Shown here: one piece after another, positions 1 to 8,672 of the stretch
Layout: each line of letters begins with the position of its first letter
Numbering within the stretch: position 1 is the stretch's first letter
Position numbers and translations under genes: made by a program
The notes under the pieces: model-generated
Databases searched by the model: none
What the model saw: the letters and a program-made list of their open reading frames with translations, nothing else
Told to the model about the DNA's origin: nothing
DNA from: Paenibacillus sp. FSL K6-1096
Lineage (GTDB): Bacteria; Bacillota; Bacilli; Paenibacillales; Paenibacillaceae
NCBI RefSeq assembly: GCF_037977055.1
Contig: NZ_CP150274.1
Coordinates: 3,038,001 to 3,102,000, forward strand
Direction: 5' to 3'
Length of the DNA stretch: 64,000 nt

Positions 1-619
1 CGTACAGGTCTTTGAGTACCTCCCGCCAGCCATTCGAACTCTCTTGGCCGCCCACGTAGAACCCGAGAATTTGACGCTGTCCCTCCTCGTCAATTCCCAT
101 CGCAAAGTAGACCACTTCGCCACGAACCGTACCCCGTTTCAGCTTCACGTACAGCCCATCCAAGTAGATGACGGAGTACCGTTTGCTCAGGGGACGTTTC
201 TGCCACTGGTGGATATCGTCCAGCACCGTAGCCGTAATATTGCTGACCGTGGTGGGGGAGTAGTGGCTGCCAAACATACTTTCAATGAACCGGGCCACAT
301 CCCGCGTGCCCATGCCTGATTTGTACATTTGGATGACGGCCTCTTCTAACCATCCGTCCCGCCGCTGGTACGGCTCAAACAGCTGCGTCTGGAAAAGGCT
401 TTGGCGGTCTCGGGGCACCTGAAGATCCTCAATATGGCCGTATCTCGTGTGCAGATCCCGTGTATAGTATCCGTTACGACTATTATTGGCACCGGCTTCT
501 TCACTGTCCATAAACCCCTGAATTTCGGCACGCAGGAGTGATTCCATGTTCTCTTTCATGAAGTCTTTAACAAGTTTTTCAAATAGATTATTCAGAGAAC
601 TTTCGGGTAAAATATTCAT
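1..619 (-). CDS. IS256-family transposase, C-terminal part missing at window edge
   Basis: Reading starts at the ATG at 619 behind a strong AAGGAGG site and stays open to base 1 (about 206 codons). The N-terminus reads MNILPESSLNNLFEKLVKD. Further motifs are GYYTRDLHTRYG, the PRDR motif, a region around GMGTRDVARFIESMFG, and the first catalytic aspartate in YLDGLYVKLKRG. These are typical of the Mutator/IS256 DDE transposase family, whose members are near 400 residues. There is no frameshift or stop in the visible part, so the copy may be active. The second and third catalytic acids lie off the window. Confidence 0.93.
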   Translation of the reverse strand, partial: MNILPESSLNNLFEKLVKDFMKENMESLLRAEIQGFMDSEEAGANNSRNGYYTRDLHTRYGHIEDLQVPRDRQSLFQTQLFEPYQRRDGWLEEAVIQMYKSGMGTRDVARFIESMFGSHYSPTTVSNITATVLDDIHQWQKRPLSKRYSVIYLDGLYVKLKRGTVRGEVVYFAMGIDEEGQRQILGFYVGGQESSNGWREVLKDLY

Positions 620-711
620 TGGTAGGGTTCCTCCTTGGTGGTTTCGCAATCCCGAGGATACCCTACTTTTTTGGTGCCTGACTAGGCTCCAAATTCTGGT
701 ACACAACTTAC
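1..711 (-). mobile_element. IS256-family insertion sequence, right part (element continues off window)
   Basis: The block holds an IS256-type transposase reading toward the left edge, plus about 90 bp of non-coding end. The outer end lies near position 710 (GTAAGTTGTGTACCAG read inward on the minus strand). The exact terminal inverted repeat and target duplication cannot be proven because the other end is outside the window. The flank just outside the end (712-732) resembles the spacer of the adjacent 51-bp repeat, so the element seems to have landed inside a repeat unit. Confidence 0.8.
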
Positions 712-732
712 TTTACGCCATCTGCAACGCCG

Positions 733-808
733 AATGTATTCGGTTTTCCACATACATTTGGCCCGCCCACCCTCGCAGCGCTGAATGTATTCGGTTTTTC
801 GCATACAT
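733..808. repeat. Two copies of a 51-bp intergenic repeat (class A)
   Basis: Units start at 733 and 784, exactly 51 bp apart. Each begins AATGTATTCGGTTTT and ends in CATACAT, so the core has complementary ends (ATGTAT/ATACAT). The GC-rich spacer after the core (GCCCGCCCACCCTCGCAGCG) closely matches spacers of the six-unit array at 57143-57414. A third unit seems to be interrupted by the IS at about 711. The copies lie downstream of the minJ terminator. Confidence 0.85.
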
Positions 809-814
809 ACTCAA

Positions 815-860
815 ACGGAAAGCCCGCTCCCCCTGAGCATTCAAGGGAAACGGGCTTTTA
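815..860 (-). terminator. Rho-independent terminator after minJ
   Basis: AAAGCCCG at 819-826 pairs with CGGGCTTT at 851-858, with further pairing inside. The hairpin lies just past the minJ stop codon. Confidence 0.7.
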
Positions 861-887
861 AGGTTGGAGCAGGTTATCCTGCCATAG

Positions 888-2270
888 CTATGCGTCAGCC
901 CCGGCAGACTCCTGCTTGGTCTCCGCAGGCTGGGGCTTCTTCGCGCGGCCCAGCCGCTTCGGCAGCTCTCCCCGCTGCTGCACACCCGCCTGCATCCCGA
1001 TGATGCTGAAGATGCTGGACGGCTTGGCCGCGGCGGTGATACTCTCATCGGGGTCCGGCACCAGGATGATGCCGAGCTGGTGATGGTCGCCGTCATAGAT
1101 CGCGCGCTGCAGATATTTGCTCTCGCCCTCGCGGTTCTGCACCTCCAGCTTGCAGAACGCGGGATTCATGCGCAGCGCCTCATGCAGCTGCGCCCTGCCG
1201 GTCAACAGGACCCCGTTGACCTTCAGCAGAATCTCGCCGGGCAGGATGCCCAGCTCCTGCGCGGGGCTGCCCTGCAGCACGGCCAGCACCTTGCGGCCGG
1301 CCGGGGGATGCACGAAGACGGGGCTGAGGCTGCGCTCCTCCAGAGCGCTGTACCTGCTTAACCCTTCGTGCAGCAGAATCGCCATGAGCGCCGCGACCAC
1401 CGTCAGCGGGCTCCACAGGTCCGCAAGCAGGCTGAGCCCGAGCAGGACGGCGCTGTAGACCAGCAGCCGTCCGAACGTGCGGGCCGACTTGCGTCCGGGC
1501 AGCATGCCCTGGGTCATCTCGCTGAAGCCGATGATGACCGGCAGCGAGACCAGGCCGAGGCCCCCGCCCAGCAGCGGGTGCCACGGCAGTTCACTGATTC
1601 CGCTGCCTGCGGGAATCAGCACGAACAGCGGCAGCGGCCAGAAGGCCTCCAGCTGGTAGCCGCCGACCACCTTGCCGCGCTTGCCGGCAAGGAACAGGGG
1701 CGTCGCCAGCCGCGGCCCCTGCCAGCGCGCCAAGAGCGCTTCGGCCACGTGCAGCAGCGCGGCCAGCATCAGCAGTGCCGGGATGTCCATCCCGCGCACC
1801 GCTTCGGCAACCGTCCCGGCAGCTCCAGCCTGGAGCGAGCCGGGAAAGAACGACAGCACATACTGGACAATGCCCAGTATGCCAATTGAATACGCAAAGC
1901 ATAGATAACGCACGCGAAACAGCATCAGGATCAGGCTGACGACCCAGATACAGGCTACCGCCGGGTAAGTTACGGAGATGCCTAACGCTACAGCGGCAGC
2001 AGAGACGGCAAGTCCCGCAAGTCCGCCGGTCCATACCGCCCGCCAGGTCTCTTTCCCCCAGCGATGCAGCTTCACATGAATCAGCTTCCGCTCCAGGACC
2101 ACCTGCCTGCGGTAATATAAGGCAAGAAATAGAACAGCAATATAATAATAAGGCTGAATCAGCAGATGAAGGGCTGCCGTGCCCCAACTGGCCAGCAGTT
2201 CCGGGAGTACACTCAAACCGTTCGTCACACTCCTTATGAGTCCAGATGATTCCGCTTCAGATCTAACCAT
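888..2270 (-). CDS. minJ: MinJ-like polytopic membrane protein with C-terminal PDZ domain
   Basis: This 460-residue protein has several hydrophobic segments over roughly residues 20-300. A PDZ-like domain follows at about 320-380 (LAVLQGSPAQELGILPGEILLKVNG). In B. subtilis, MinJ bridges DivIVA and MinD and restricts division to midcell. It lies downstream of ftsEX and ctpB there, as here. The ATG at 2270 has no good ribosome site and falls next to the ctpB terminator. A TTG at 2216 behind AAGGAG (13 nt away) would give MSVLPELLASWG, closer to known MinJ starts, so the true protein may be 442 residues. The family call rests on architecture and synteny. The last 50 residues are charged and divergent. 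Confidence 0.8.
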   Translation of the reverse strand: MVRSEAESSGLIRSVTNGLSVLPELLASWGTAALHLLIQPYYYIAVLFLALYYRRQVVLERKLIHVKLHRWGKETWRAVWTGGLAGLAVSAAAVALGISVTYPAVACIWVVSLILMLFRVRYLCFAYSIGILGIVQYVLSFFPGSLQAGAAGTVAEAVRGMDIPALLMLAALLHVAEALLARWQGPRLATPLFLAGKRGKVVGGYQLEAFWPLPLFVLIPAGSGISELPWHPLLGGGLGLVSLPVIIGFSEMTQGMLPGRKSARTFGRLLVYSAVLLGLSLLADLWSPLTVVAALMAILLHEGLSRYSALEERSLSPVFVHPPAGRKVLAVLQGSPAQELGILPGEILLKVNGVLLTGRAQLHEALRMNPAFCKLEVQNREGESKYLQRAIYDGDHHQLGIILVPDPDESITAAAKPSSIFSIIGMQAGVQQRGELPKRLGRAKKPQPAETKQESAGADA

Positions 2271-2280
2271 AGCTTTTTTC

Positions 2281-2311
2281 GAAAAAAAGAAGAAGGCTGA
2301 AATCAGCCTTC
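2281..2311 (-). terminator. Terminator between ctpB and minJ
   Basis: A perfect 8-bp stem, GAAGGCTG (2292-2299) with CAGCCTTC (2304-2311), is followed on the minus strand by a T-rich run. It sits directly after the ctpB stop, so minJ probably has its own promoter or depends on read-through. Confidence 0.75.
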
Positions 2312-3778
2312 CTACTTGTTCGACGACGACGCCTTGATCTCCTTCTGAATCTCTGCAATCCCGCGGTTGCGCTGATTGTCGTTGGCCGGGTCCTGAATGG
2401 CCTTAATCAGCGCCTGCTCCAGAGCCTCCGCCGTCTTGGTGTCGATGGTGCCGGTCACCTTCAGCTTGGCCTTGCTCTGGAATTTCTTAACCGCCTCTTT
2501 GGTGGCGGCATCGAAATAGCCGTCCTTGCGGCCCGGCTTGTAGCCTAGACCGTCCAGCATGGTCTGCGCGCTTTTGACATCCGCATTGTTCATGTTGTAT
2601 TGCAGGGTAACGCTCTTGTTAATCGGCGCCACCGAGAAGTAATCCGGCTGGGCAACCGCGATATCCGGCTTGATGCCCTTGCCGTGAATCCAGGTGCCGT
2701 CAGGCGTCAGCCACTTGGCAATCGTAATCTTCAGCAGGCTTCCGTCGCCGAGCTGCTCTTCGAAGCTGGTCTGGACGGTGCCTTTGCCGAACGAGTTCTC
2801 GCCGATCAGCTTCGCTCCGGCAGATTGCTGCAAGGCGCCGGCCATAATCTCCGAAGCACTCGCGCTGCCCTTATTCATCAGCACCACTACCGGATACTTC
2901 TTGCTTGATCCCTTGGAGGTGCTGACCTCACGCCGTTTGTTCTTGTCTTCCACCTGCACAATGGTCTTGCCGGACGGTACGAACTGCTCCACCATCTCAA
3001 TGACCACCGGCAGCACGCCGCCCGGGTCATTCCGGACATCGATGACGAGTCCCTTCATGCCCTGCGACTCCAGCTTGTTCAGCTCTTCCTTGAACCGCTC
3101 AGAGGTGTTCTGCGAGAATTGCGTAACCTCGATCACACCGACTTTGTCCTTCTCCATCGTAGCGTAGACGGTCTCCAGCCGGACATCGTCACGGGTAATG
3201 ACGAATTGCAGCGGCTCCGGCGACCCGGCGCGCTGAACCTTCAGAGTCGCCTTGCTGCCCTTGGGACCGCGGATTTTGGCAACGGCCGCATTCAGCTCCA
3301 GCCCCTCCAGCGATTCGCCGTTCACCGAGAGAATGACGTCCTTGGCCTGAATCCCGGCTTTGTCGGCCGGTGAGCCTTTGATCGGGGAGACCACTACCAC
3401 CTTACCGTTATCTGAGGAGACCTCGGCGCCAATGCCCGAGAAGGAGCCTTCAATGCTCTCCTCGAATCTGGCTGCGGTCTCCTTGCCCATATAGTTCGAG
3501 TAGGGATCGCCCAGGGCTTCCATCATTCCGTTAACGGCACCATCAACCAGCTTCTCGCGGTCCACCTTCTCATAATAATTGCTCTCGATCAGGCTGAGGG
3601 CGGTACCAAGCTTCTTCGATTCCTTCTCATGCAAGCCGGTACTCTGCAGCGCTGTAGCCAGCCCTTCCCCTGCGGCCTGTCCGAAGACCTGTACATAACC
3701 GGTCACGCCCAGGGTCAGCAGACTGCCGCACAGCAATGCCGCGACGATCATAAAGGCCGCAGTGCTTTTCTTCAACAT
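2312..3778 (-). CDS. ctpB: S41 carboxy-terminal processing protease (CtpB-like)
   Basis: This 488-residue exported serine protease has an N-terminal membrane anchor or signal (about 7-28) and a PDZ domain (about 105-190, GIGAEVSSDNGKVVV). The S41 catalytic core has the nucleophile in GSASASE near residue 307 and the lysine in FGKGTVQ near 329. A C-terminal peptidoglycan-binding-like repeat (about 395-465, SAQTMLDGLGYKPGRKDGYF) follows. CtpB of B. subtilis cleaves SpoIVFA in the intermembrane space during sporulation. The peptidoglycan-binding tail fits action at the wall. The ATG at 3778 is preceded by a weak GGTGGG site. It follows the M23 gene by 143 bp and precedes minJ, as in Bacillus. 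A housekeeping CtpA-type role is possible. Confidence 0.9.
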   Translation of the reverse strand: MLKKSTAAFMIVAALLCGSLLTLGVTGYVQVFGQAAGEGLATALQSTGLHEKESKKLGTALSLIESNYYEKVDREKLVDGAVNGMMEALGDPYSNYMGKETAARFEESIEGSFSGIGAEVSSDNGKVVVVSPIKGSPADKAGIQAKDVILSVNGESLEGLELNAAVAKIRGPKGSKATLKVQRAGSPEPLQFVITRDDVRLETVYATMEKDKVGVIEVTQFSQNTSERFKEELNKLESQGMKGLVIDVRNDPGGVLPVVIEMVEQFVPSGKTIVQVEDKNKRREVSTSKGSSKKYPVVVLMNKGSASASEIMAGALQQSAGAKLIGENSFGKGTVQTSFEEQLGDGSLLKITIAKWLTPDGTWIHGKGIKPDIAVAQPDYFSVAPINKSVTLQYNMNNADVKSAQTMLDGLGYKPGRKDGYFDAATKEAVKKFQSKAKLKVTGTIDTKTAEALEQALIKAIQDPANDNQRNRGIAEIQKEIKASSSNK

Positions 3779-3921
3779 GATGTTCCCACCGTCCCTTCTT
3801 GTCCATCTTCACACCAGCATGGGCCCGTTCCTTAAGAAACGGCATCTCTTCCAGTATATGCCGCAGACTGAAATTATATTTATAAACTCATAAGAACCTG
3901 CAATTATCCTTCTATCTAATC

Positions 3922-5238
3922 CTACAAATAAGGCATCGGATTCACCGGCTTGCCGTTGATCCGCACCTCGAAATGCAGATGTGGTCCGGTCACCCGTCCG
4001 GTTGCGCCGGATTCGGCAATCACCTGTCCGCGTTCCACCCGCTGGCCCGGACTCACCCGGATGCCGCCTGAACGGATATGGCCATAGAGCGTCCACATCC
4101 CGCCGCCATGGTCAATAATGACACAATAACCATAGCCGCTGTACCATTCCGCCACCAGGACCGTTCCTGACTCGGCAGCATGGATATTCGTCCCTGTCGG
4201 AACGGCAAAGTCCACGCCGGTATGCATCTTGCCGACTTCATGCGTCACCGGATGCGTCCGGTAGCCGTAAGGCGAAGAGACGCGTGCGTAGCCGACCGGC
4301 CGCAGGTAAGGGCCATCCCCGCCGACATAGTCCTCAGACTCGTCGGCGCTGGCCACTGCCGACCGGGCTGCCTTCGCGGCCTTGGCCTTCTCTGCCGCCT
4401 TGGCTGCGGCAATCGCCGCCCGGCGCTCCGCTTCAGCCTTGGCTGCGGCCGCTCTGCGCGCCTCCTCCTCTGCCTTCAGCTTGTCCTTCTGCGTCTCCAG
4501 CGCGGAGCGGCTGCTGGCAAGCTCCACCAGCTTGGCGTCCTGCTCGGCGGTGATAACCTCCGCCTCCTGGATCTCCTGATCGTAATAAGCGATCAGCTCC
4601 TGCTTCTCCGCTTCCTTCTCCTTCAGCAGGCTGCGCTGGGATTCCAGATCGGCATAGAGCTGCTTGGCCTGGGCATATTGCCCCTCCAGCTCCTGCTTCT
4701 TAGCGATTACCGTCTGCTTGTCCAGCTTGTGCTGCACCAGCAGGTCCTGGTCCTGATCCACGATCATCTTCAGAGAATCGGCCCGGTCCAGGAAATCGGA
4801 GAAGCTGGTCGAAGACAGCAGCACGTCCAGATACGACACCGCGCCGTCGGTATACATCAGGCGCACACGCGATTCCAGCAGCTTCTCGCGGGAAGCCACC
4901 CGCGCCTCAGCCTCATCCAGCGCTGTAGCCGTCGCGGTCAGCGACTTCTCGGTGCTGGCGATTTTGCCGGAGGTCTCGCTCATTTCGCCCTTCACCTGTT
5001 CAATCTGCCCCAGCACATATTCCAGATTCAGCGTCGTCTTATTCTTATAGTGCTGCGCCTCCTGGTTGCGGGAAGCCGCCTTCTCCTGCGCCGCCTTGGC
5101 CGCCTGGACCTCCTGCTGCAGCTGCTTCAGCTGCTTGTCAATCTCGGCAACCGTAGTCTTCTTCGCATATCCGTCAGAGGGCCCGAACATTGTAACAGCC
5201 AGTAAGACAGCGGCCGCTCCGGCAACAATCTTCTTCAA
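3922..5238 (-). CDS. EnvC-like coiled-coil M23 metallopeptidase, likely FtsEX partner
   Basis: The 438-residue protein has a signal peptide (1-25), two long coiled-coil stretches rich in Lys, Glu, Ala and Gln (about 27-130 and 160-290), and a C-terminal M23/LytM domain (about 325-438). Zinc ligands are visible in HTGVDF (near 338) and HLHFEV (near 420). An intermediate YGHI motif completes the active-site set, so unlike E. coli EnvC it looks catalytically competent. It starts at a TTG at 5238 with GGGGAG 6 nt upstream. The gene lies 42 bp after ftsX. In other bacteria FtsEX controls a coiled-coil hydrolase (EnvC, PcsB, CwlO), so this is the likely partner. That link is an inference from position and architecture. 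Confidence 0.88.
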   Translation of the reverse strand: MKKIVAGAAAVLLAVTMFGPSDGYAKKTTVAEIDKQLKQLQQEVQAAKAAQEKAASRNQEAQHYKNKTTLNLEYVLGQIEQVKGEMSETSGKIASTEKSLTATATALDEAEARVASREKLLESRVRLMYTDGAVSYLDVLLSSTSFSDFLDRADSLKMIVDQDQDLLVQHKLDKQTVIAKKQELEGQYAQAKQLYADLESQRSLLKEKEAEKQELIAYYDQEIQEAEVITAEQDAKLVELASSRSALETQKDKLKAEEEARRAAAAKAEAERRAAIAAAKAAEKAKAAKAARSAVASADESEDYVGGDGPYLRPVGYARVSSPYGYRTHPVTHEVGKMHTGVDFAVPTGTNIHAAESGTVLVAEWYSGYGYCVIIDHGGGMWTLYGHIRSGGIRVSPGQRVERGQVIAESGATGRVTGPHLHFEVRINGKPVNPMPYL

Positions 5239-5280
5239 CTCGCACTCCCCGTCCTTTGCTTAAATGTGGATGATCTCAAG

Positions 5281-6195
5281 CTATACCTTCAAGAACTTAC
5301 GGATCGACACCGTACTTCCCCATATGCCAATTAACACGCCAAGGCCCACCAGCAGCCCGCATAGCAGCATCCAGATCTCCCCGAAAGGAATCAGCTGCAG
5401 CCCGAGGATCGGATCGGATTGCACCGAGGATACCAGACTGCTGTAGCCGGCATAGAGCACTCCCGAGGTAATCAGTGAACCGATCAGCCCGATGAGCGCG
5501 CCTTCAATGAAGAAGGGCCAGCGGATGAAATAATTCGTTGCTCCGACCAGCTTCATGATGCCGATCTCCTTACGTCGGGCCAGAATGGTCACCCGGATCG
5601 TATTGGAGATGAGGAACATGGACACCAATGCCAGACCGGCTACGAAAATAAACCCGATATTGCGCACAGCCTTCGTCACCTTGAACAGCGTCTCCACCGA
5701 GCCTTTGCCGTAATTCACCTTATAGATCGGCTTCTCCGCGTGGGTCTTGTTCAGGTCCTCAATCTTCTCCGCTACAAACGGAACGGTCGTCGGCTCAATC
5801 ACCTCTACGAGCAGCTTGTCCGGCAGCGGATTATTGTCTTCGTCGAACCCTTCCAGCAGCTCAGCGGCATCCGGTCCCATATCCTCACGGAACTCCTTAA
5901 GCCCCTGCTCTTTGGAGATGAACTCCACCTTGCTGACCTCCGGCATACTGCCGATTTCATTTTGCAGCTTCTCACGCATCTTCTGGTCCGTATTGAGCGT
6001 CAGATGCACATTGATCTGCACCTGGCTGTCTGCCTTGTCCGCGATCTTATTGACGTTAAGCACCAGCAGAATGAATACCCCGAGTACGAAAAGAGAGACA
6101 ACGATGGATGTAATAGAGGCTACCGACATCCAGCCGTTGCGGAATACGTTTTTGAAGCCTTCCCGCATATGCCGCAAGAAGGTTTTAAAACTCAT
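5281..6195 (-). CDS. ftsX: Cell division protein FtsX
   Basis: The 304-residue integral membrane protein has one N-terminal transmembrane segment (about 22-45), a large extracellular domain (about 50-165), and three further segments (about 170-300) of the FtsX/MacB permease fold (ISNTIRVTILARRKEIGIMK). With FtsE it forms an ABC-type complex that transmits ATP hydrolysis to an external peptidoglycan hydrolase. The start at 6195 has AGGAG 9 nt upstream and overlaps the end of ftsE by 11 bp, so the two are translationally coupled. Confidence 0.95.
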   Translation of the reverse strand: MSFKTFLRHMREGFKNVFRNGWMSVASITSIVVSLFVLGVFILLVLNVNKIADKADSQVQINVHLTLNTDQKMREKLQNEIGSMPEVSKVEFISKEQGLKEFREDMGPDAAELLEGFDEDNNPLPDKLLVEVIEPTTVPFVAEKIEDLNKTHAEKPIYKVNYGKGSVETLFKVTKAVRNIGFIFVAGLALVSMFLISNTIRVTILARRKEIGIMKLVGATNYFIRWPFFIEGALIGLIGSLITSGVLYAGYSSLVSSVQSDPILGLQLIPFGEIWMLLCGLLVGLGVLIGIWGSTVSIRKFLKV

Positions 6196-6871
6196 AACCG
6201 TATTCTCCTCTCAATTGGTCTCTGACGATATTTCCTTGCTCGATCGCAAGCACCCGTTTACGCATCTTGTTGACAATATCCCTGTTGTGGGTGGCCATTA
6301 CGATGGTGGTTCCCCGGAAATTAATCTCATCCAGCAGCTGCATAATGCCCCAGGAGGTCTCGGGATCGAGGTTACCGGTAGGCTCGTCCGCAATAATGAC
6401 GGAAGGATTGTTGACAATGGCTCTGGCAATTGCGATACGCTGCTGCTCTCCCCCTGAGAGCTGTGAGGGCTCACGCCCCGCCTTGCTGCGCAGTCCGACC
6501 AGATCCAGCACCTCATTGACGCGCTTTTTGATTACTTTCTTGGGAGCCTCAATGACCTCCATGGCAAAAGCGACATTCTCATAAGCCGTCAGCTTCGGCA
6601 GCAGGCGGAAATCCTGAAATACCACGCCGATATTGCGCCGCACATAAGGAATCTTACGGGGCTTCAGCTTGCCGATGTTGAACCCGCCTACAGAGATTTG
6701 CCCTTTGGTCGGGGTTTCTTCTCTATAAATTAATTTCATGAACGTTGATTTGCCTGCGCCGGACGGTCCGACCACATAGACGAATTCATTCCGGTCAATC
6801 TTGACCGATATTCCTTGTAACGCATGGGTTCCATTGGGATAAGTCTTCCATACGTCCTGCATCTCAATCAT
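6185..6871 (-). CDS. ftsE: Cell division ATP-binding protein FtsE
   Basis: The ABC ATPase has Walker A GPSGAGKST, signature LSGGEQQR, and Walker B VIIADEPTG followed by the H-loop (MATHNRD). Starting at the ATG at 6871 (MIEMQDVWKTYPNG) gives 228 residues, the standard FtsE length. Upstream ATGs at 6895 and 6937 would add an N-terminal tail with no family support. It is the first gene of the division block ftsE-ftsX-M23-ctpB-minJ and is divergent from the VanW-domain gene. Confidence 0.95.
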   Translation of the reverse strand: MIEMQDVWKTYPNGTHALQGISVKIDRNEFVYVVGPSGAGKSTFMKLIYREETPTKGQISVGGFNIGKLKPRKIPYVRRNIGVVFQDFRLLPKLTAYENVAFAMEVIEAPKKVIKKRVNEVLDLVGLRSKAGREPSQLSGGEQQRIAIARAIVNNPSVIIADEPTGNLDPETSWGIMQLLDEINFRGTTIVMATHNRDIVNKMRKRVLAIEQGNIVRDQLRGEYGYEF

Positions 6872-7151
6872 CTTATCACTTCCCGATTCTGACATATTCC
6901 GCCGGGCCCCGGAGTGCGGACCTTCCAATAACTGCATTTATTCCCGCAGACGTAACTATTGTAACAAATCCATAACCCCTTGAGTACCCGAAAGTTTTAC
7001 TGATTCCTTACATATACATATGAACAGCAGGCTTATCCCCGCTATCTACAGTTATATATCGGCATTCCTTAGCGTTCTATAAGTTTCATTCCCTGTGGCC
7101 CGCGCCTGCTCCCGGAGCGCAAATCCGCCCCTTAAGAAGGAGAGATTGCTC

Positions 7152-8579
7152 ATGAGAAAAATACACGCTGCCCTCGTCGCCAGCTTCGGCCTGCTGCTAG
7201 CCGGATCACTGGCAGCCGGAGGACTCCACCTATACGGGACCCAGCGCACCCTGCCTGCGGATACCGCAATCTCCGGCTGGGAGGTTGGCGGACTGGACAT
7301 TGCTGAGGTACAAGCCGGGCTTCAGGCCCGGCTTCAGACATTGGAGACTACCTCGCTCACCCTGAAAGCCAAGGATCAGAACGGGCTGACTCTTACGCTG
7401 AAAGAAGCAGGCGTGACGTATGAAGCCCGGGCGGCGCTGCAGGCGCTGGAGTCTCTGACCGACGGCTCCCTGATGGAACGGGTACGGGCCCGGTGGAGCT
7501 GGCCGCGCAACCTGAATGTAGGTATACATCTGGATACCGCCCCGCTCAGGCACAAGCTGAGCCCGGACTGGGAGCAGGCCGCCTTCGGCGCTCCCGTCGA
7601 TGCGGTCCGGCGGATCACGGGAGATGACCGCATTGTGTATACGCCCGGAACCTCCTCCTTCGAGGTGGACTGGCCGGGGCTGGAGCTGGCCTTACAGACT
7701 GTCATCCCCACGCAGCTGGATAGCCCCCATGCCCTGCAGGCTTCGCGTCTGGAGCTGGAGATTCCTTTGGCCGTCAAGCCGCCTAATATTACGCTGCAGG
7801 TGCTGAAGGATCAGGGCGTTAACCGCAAAATCGTCCAGTTCAGCACCTCCCTCGGAGCCAGCGGCCCCGGTCGCAGCTTCAATGTCGAGGCGGCCGCCAA
7901 GGCGGTGGACGGTACGGTGCTGCCACCGAATGCAGTGTTCGATTACGGCAAAGCCATTCAGAAGGCTCAGACCGAATACGGCTTCCGCGAAGCCCCCGTC
8001 ATCGTGAACGGCAAGCTTCAGCCCGGAACGGGCGGGGGAATCTGCCAGGTGTCCAGCACGCTGTACAACGCCGCGCTCCGCTCGGGGCTGGAGATCGTCG
8101 AGCGGCGCAACCACTCGCTTCCGGTCAGCTATCTGCCTAAGGGGCTGGATGCGACTTTTGCCGAAGGATATATTAATTTCCGCTTCCGCAACAACACGGG
8201 CAAATATCTGATCATCAAGGCCGGCGTGAGCGGACGCTCGCTGACGATCAAGCTGTTCGGCACCTTCCCGGAGAACGTCACATATTCCGTCGAGTCCAAG
8301 ACCGTCAAGATCTTAACCCCAACAGACAAATATGTGAGCGACCCTTCGCTCCCCCGGGGCGGAACCCGTGTGCTCCAGCAGGGTAAAACCGGTTATGTAG
8401 TAGAGTCTTACATTACACGCTATGTGGACGGCAAAGCCGAAGAGCGCAAGCTGCTCTCCCGCGATACGTACTACGCCCAGAAACGGGTCATCGCCATCAA
8501 CCGGGGAGGGATGAGCAAGTCCGCCCCGCCGGAATCGCCGCGCAGACAACTGGTCGAGGACGGCGTCAAAAGCCGGTAA
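7152..8579 (+). CDS. VanW-family protein with N-terminal peptidoglycan-binding-like region
   Basis: The 475-residue protein has an N-terminal hydrophobic export signal, then a YoaR-like region (about 30-240) and the VanW domain (about 255-330, with the conserved GTGGGICQVSSTLYNAA). The last 120 residues have a G5-like beta pattern. VanW proteins occur in some vancomycin-resistance clusters and in many spore-formers, but their biochemical role is not settled. The ATG at 7152 has AAGGAG at 7137-7142, 9 nt away. An upstream ATG at 7095 lacks such a site and would put 19 polar residues before the signal. It diverges from ftsE. A role in the envelope is an inference. Confidence 0.88.
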   Translation: MRKIHAALVASFGLLLAGSLAAGGLHLYGTQRTLPADTAISGWEVGGLDIAEVQAGLQARLQTLETTSLTLKAKDQNGLTLTLKEAGVTYEARAALQALESLTDGSLMERVRARWSWPRNLNVGIHLDTAPLRHKLSPDWEQAAFGAPVDAVRRITGDDRIVYTPGTSSFEVDWPGLELALQTVIPTQLDSPHALQASRLELEIPLAVKPPNITLQVLKDQGVNRKIVQFSTSLGASGPGRSFNVEAAAKAVDGTVLPPNAVFDYGKAIQKAQTEYGFREAPVIVNGKLQPGTGGGICQVSSTLYNAALRSGLEIVERRNHSLPVSYLPKGLDATFAEGYINFRFRNNTGKYLIIKAGVSGRSLTIKLFGTFPENVTYSVESKTVKILTPTDKYVSDPSLPRGGTRVLQQGKTGYVVESYITRYVDGKAEERKLLSRDTYYAQKRVIAINRGGMSKSAPPESPRRQLVEDGVKSR

Positions 8580-8597
8580 GCTCCGTGCAACAAGTGG

Positions 8598-8638
8598 AAA
8601 CGGCTGTGCCCCTTGTCGTTAAGGCGGCACAGCCGTTC
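8598..8638 (+). terminator. Long hairpin between VanW gene and iseA-like gene, probable bidirectional terminator
   Basis: A perfect 12-bp stem (AACGGCTGTGCC at 8599-8610 with GGCACAGCCGTT at 8626-8637) lies between two convergent genes. The T-run is weak on both strands, so efficiency is uncertain. Confidence 0.55.
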
Positions 8639-8672
8639 TATGTGGATTGCCGGGCAGCGCCCGGAGTGTTTT

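Noticed and set aside
713..1096. Minus-strand open frame containing MYAKNRIHSA/MYVENRIHSA peptides
   Set aside because: The peptides are the reverse translation of the 51-bp repeat units, and the frame runs through the minJ terminator and the minJ 3' end in the wrong frame.
4180..5205. 341-codon Leu-rich open frame antisense to the M23 peptidase gene
   Set aside because: Artefact of the coiled-coil codons (CTG/CAG) on the other strand.
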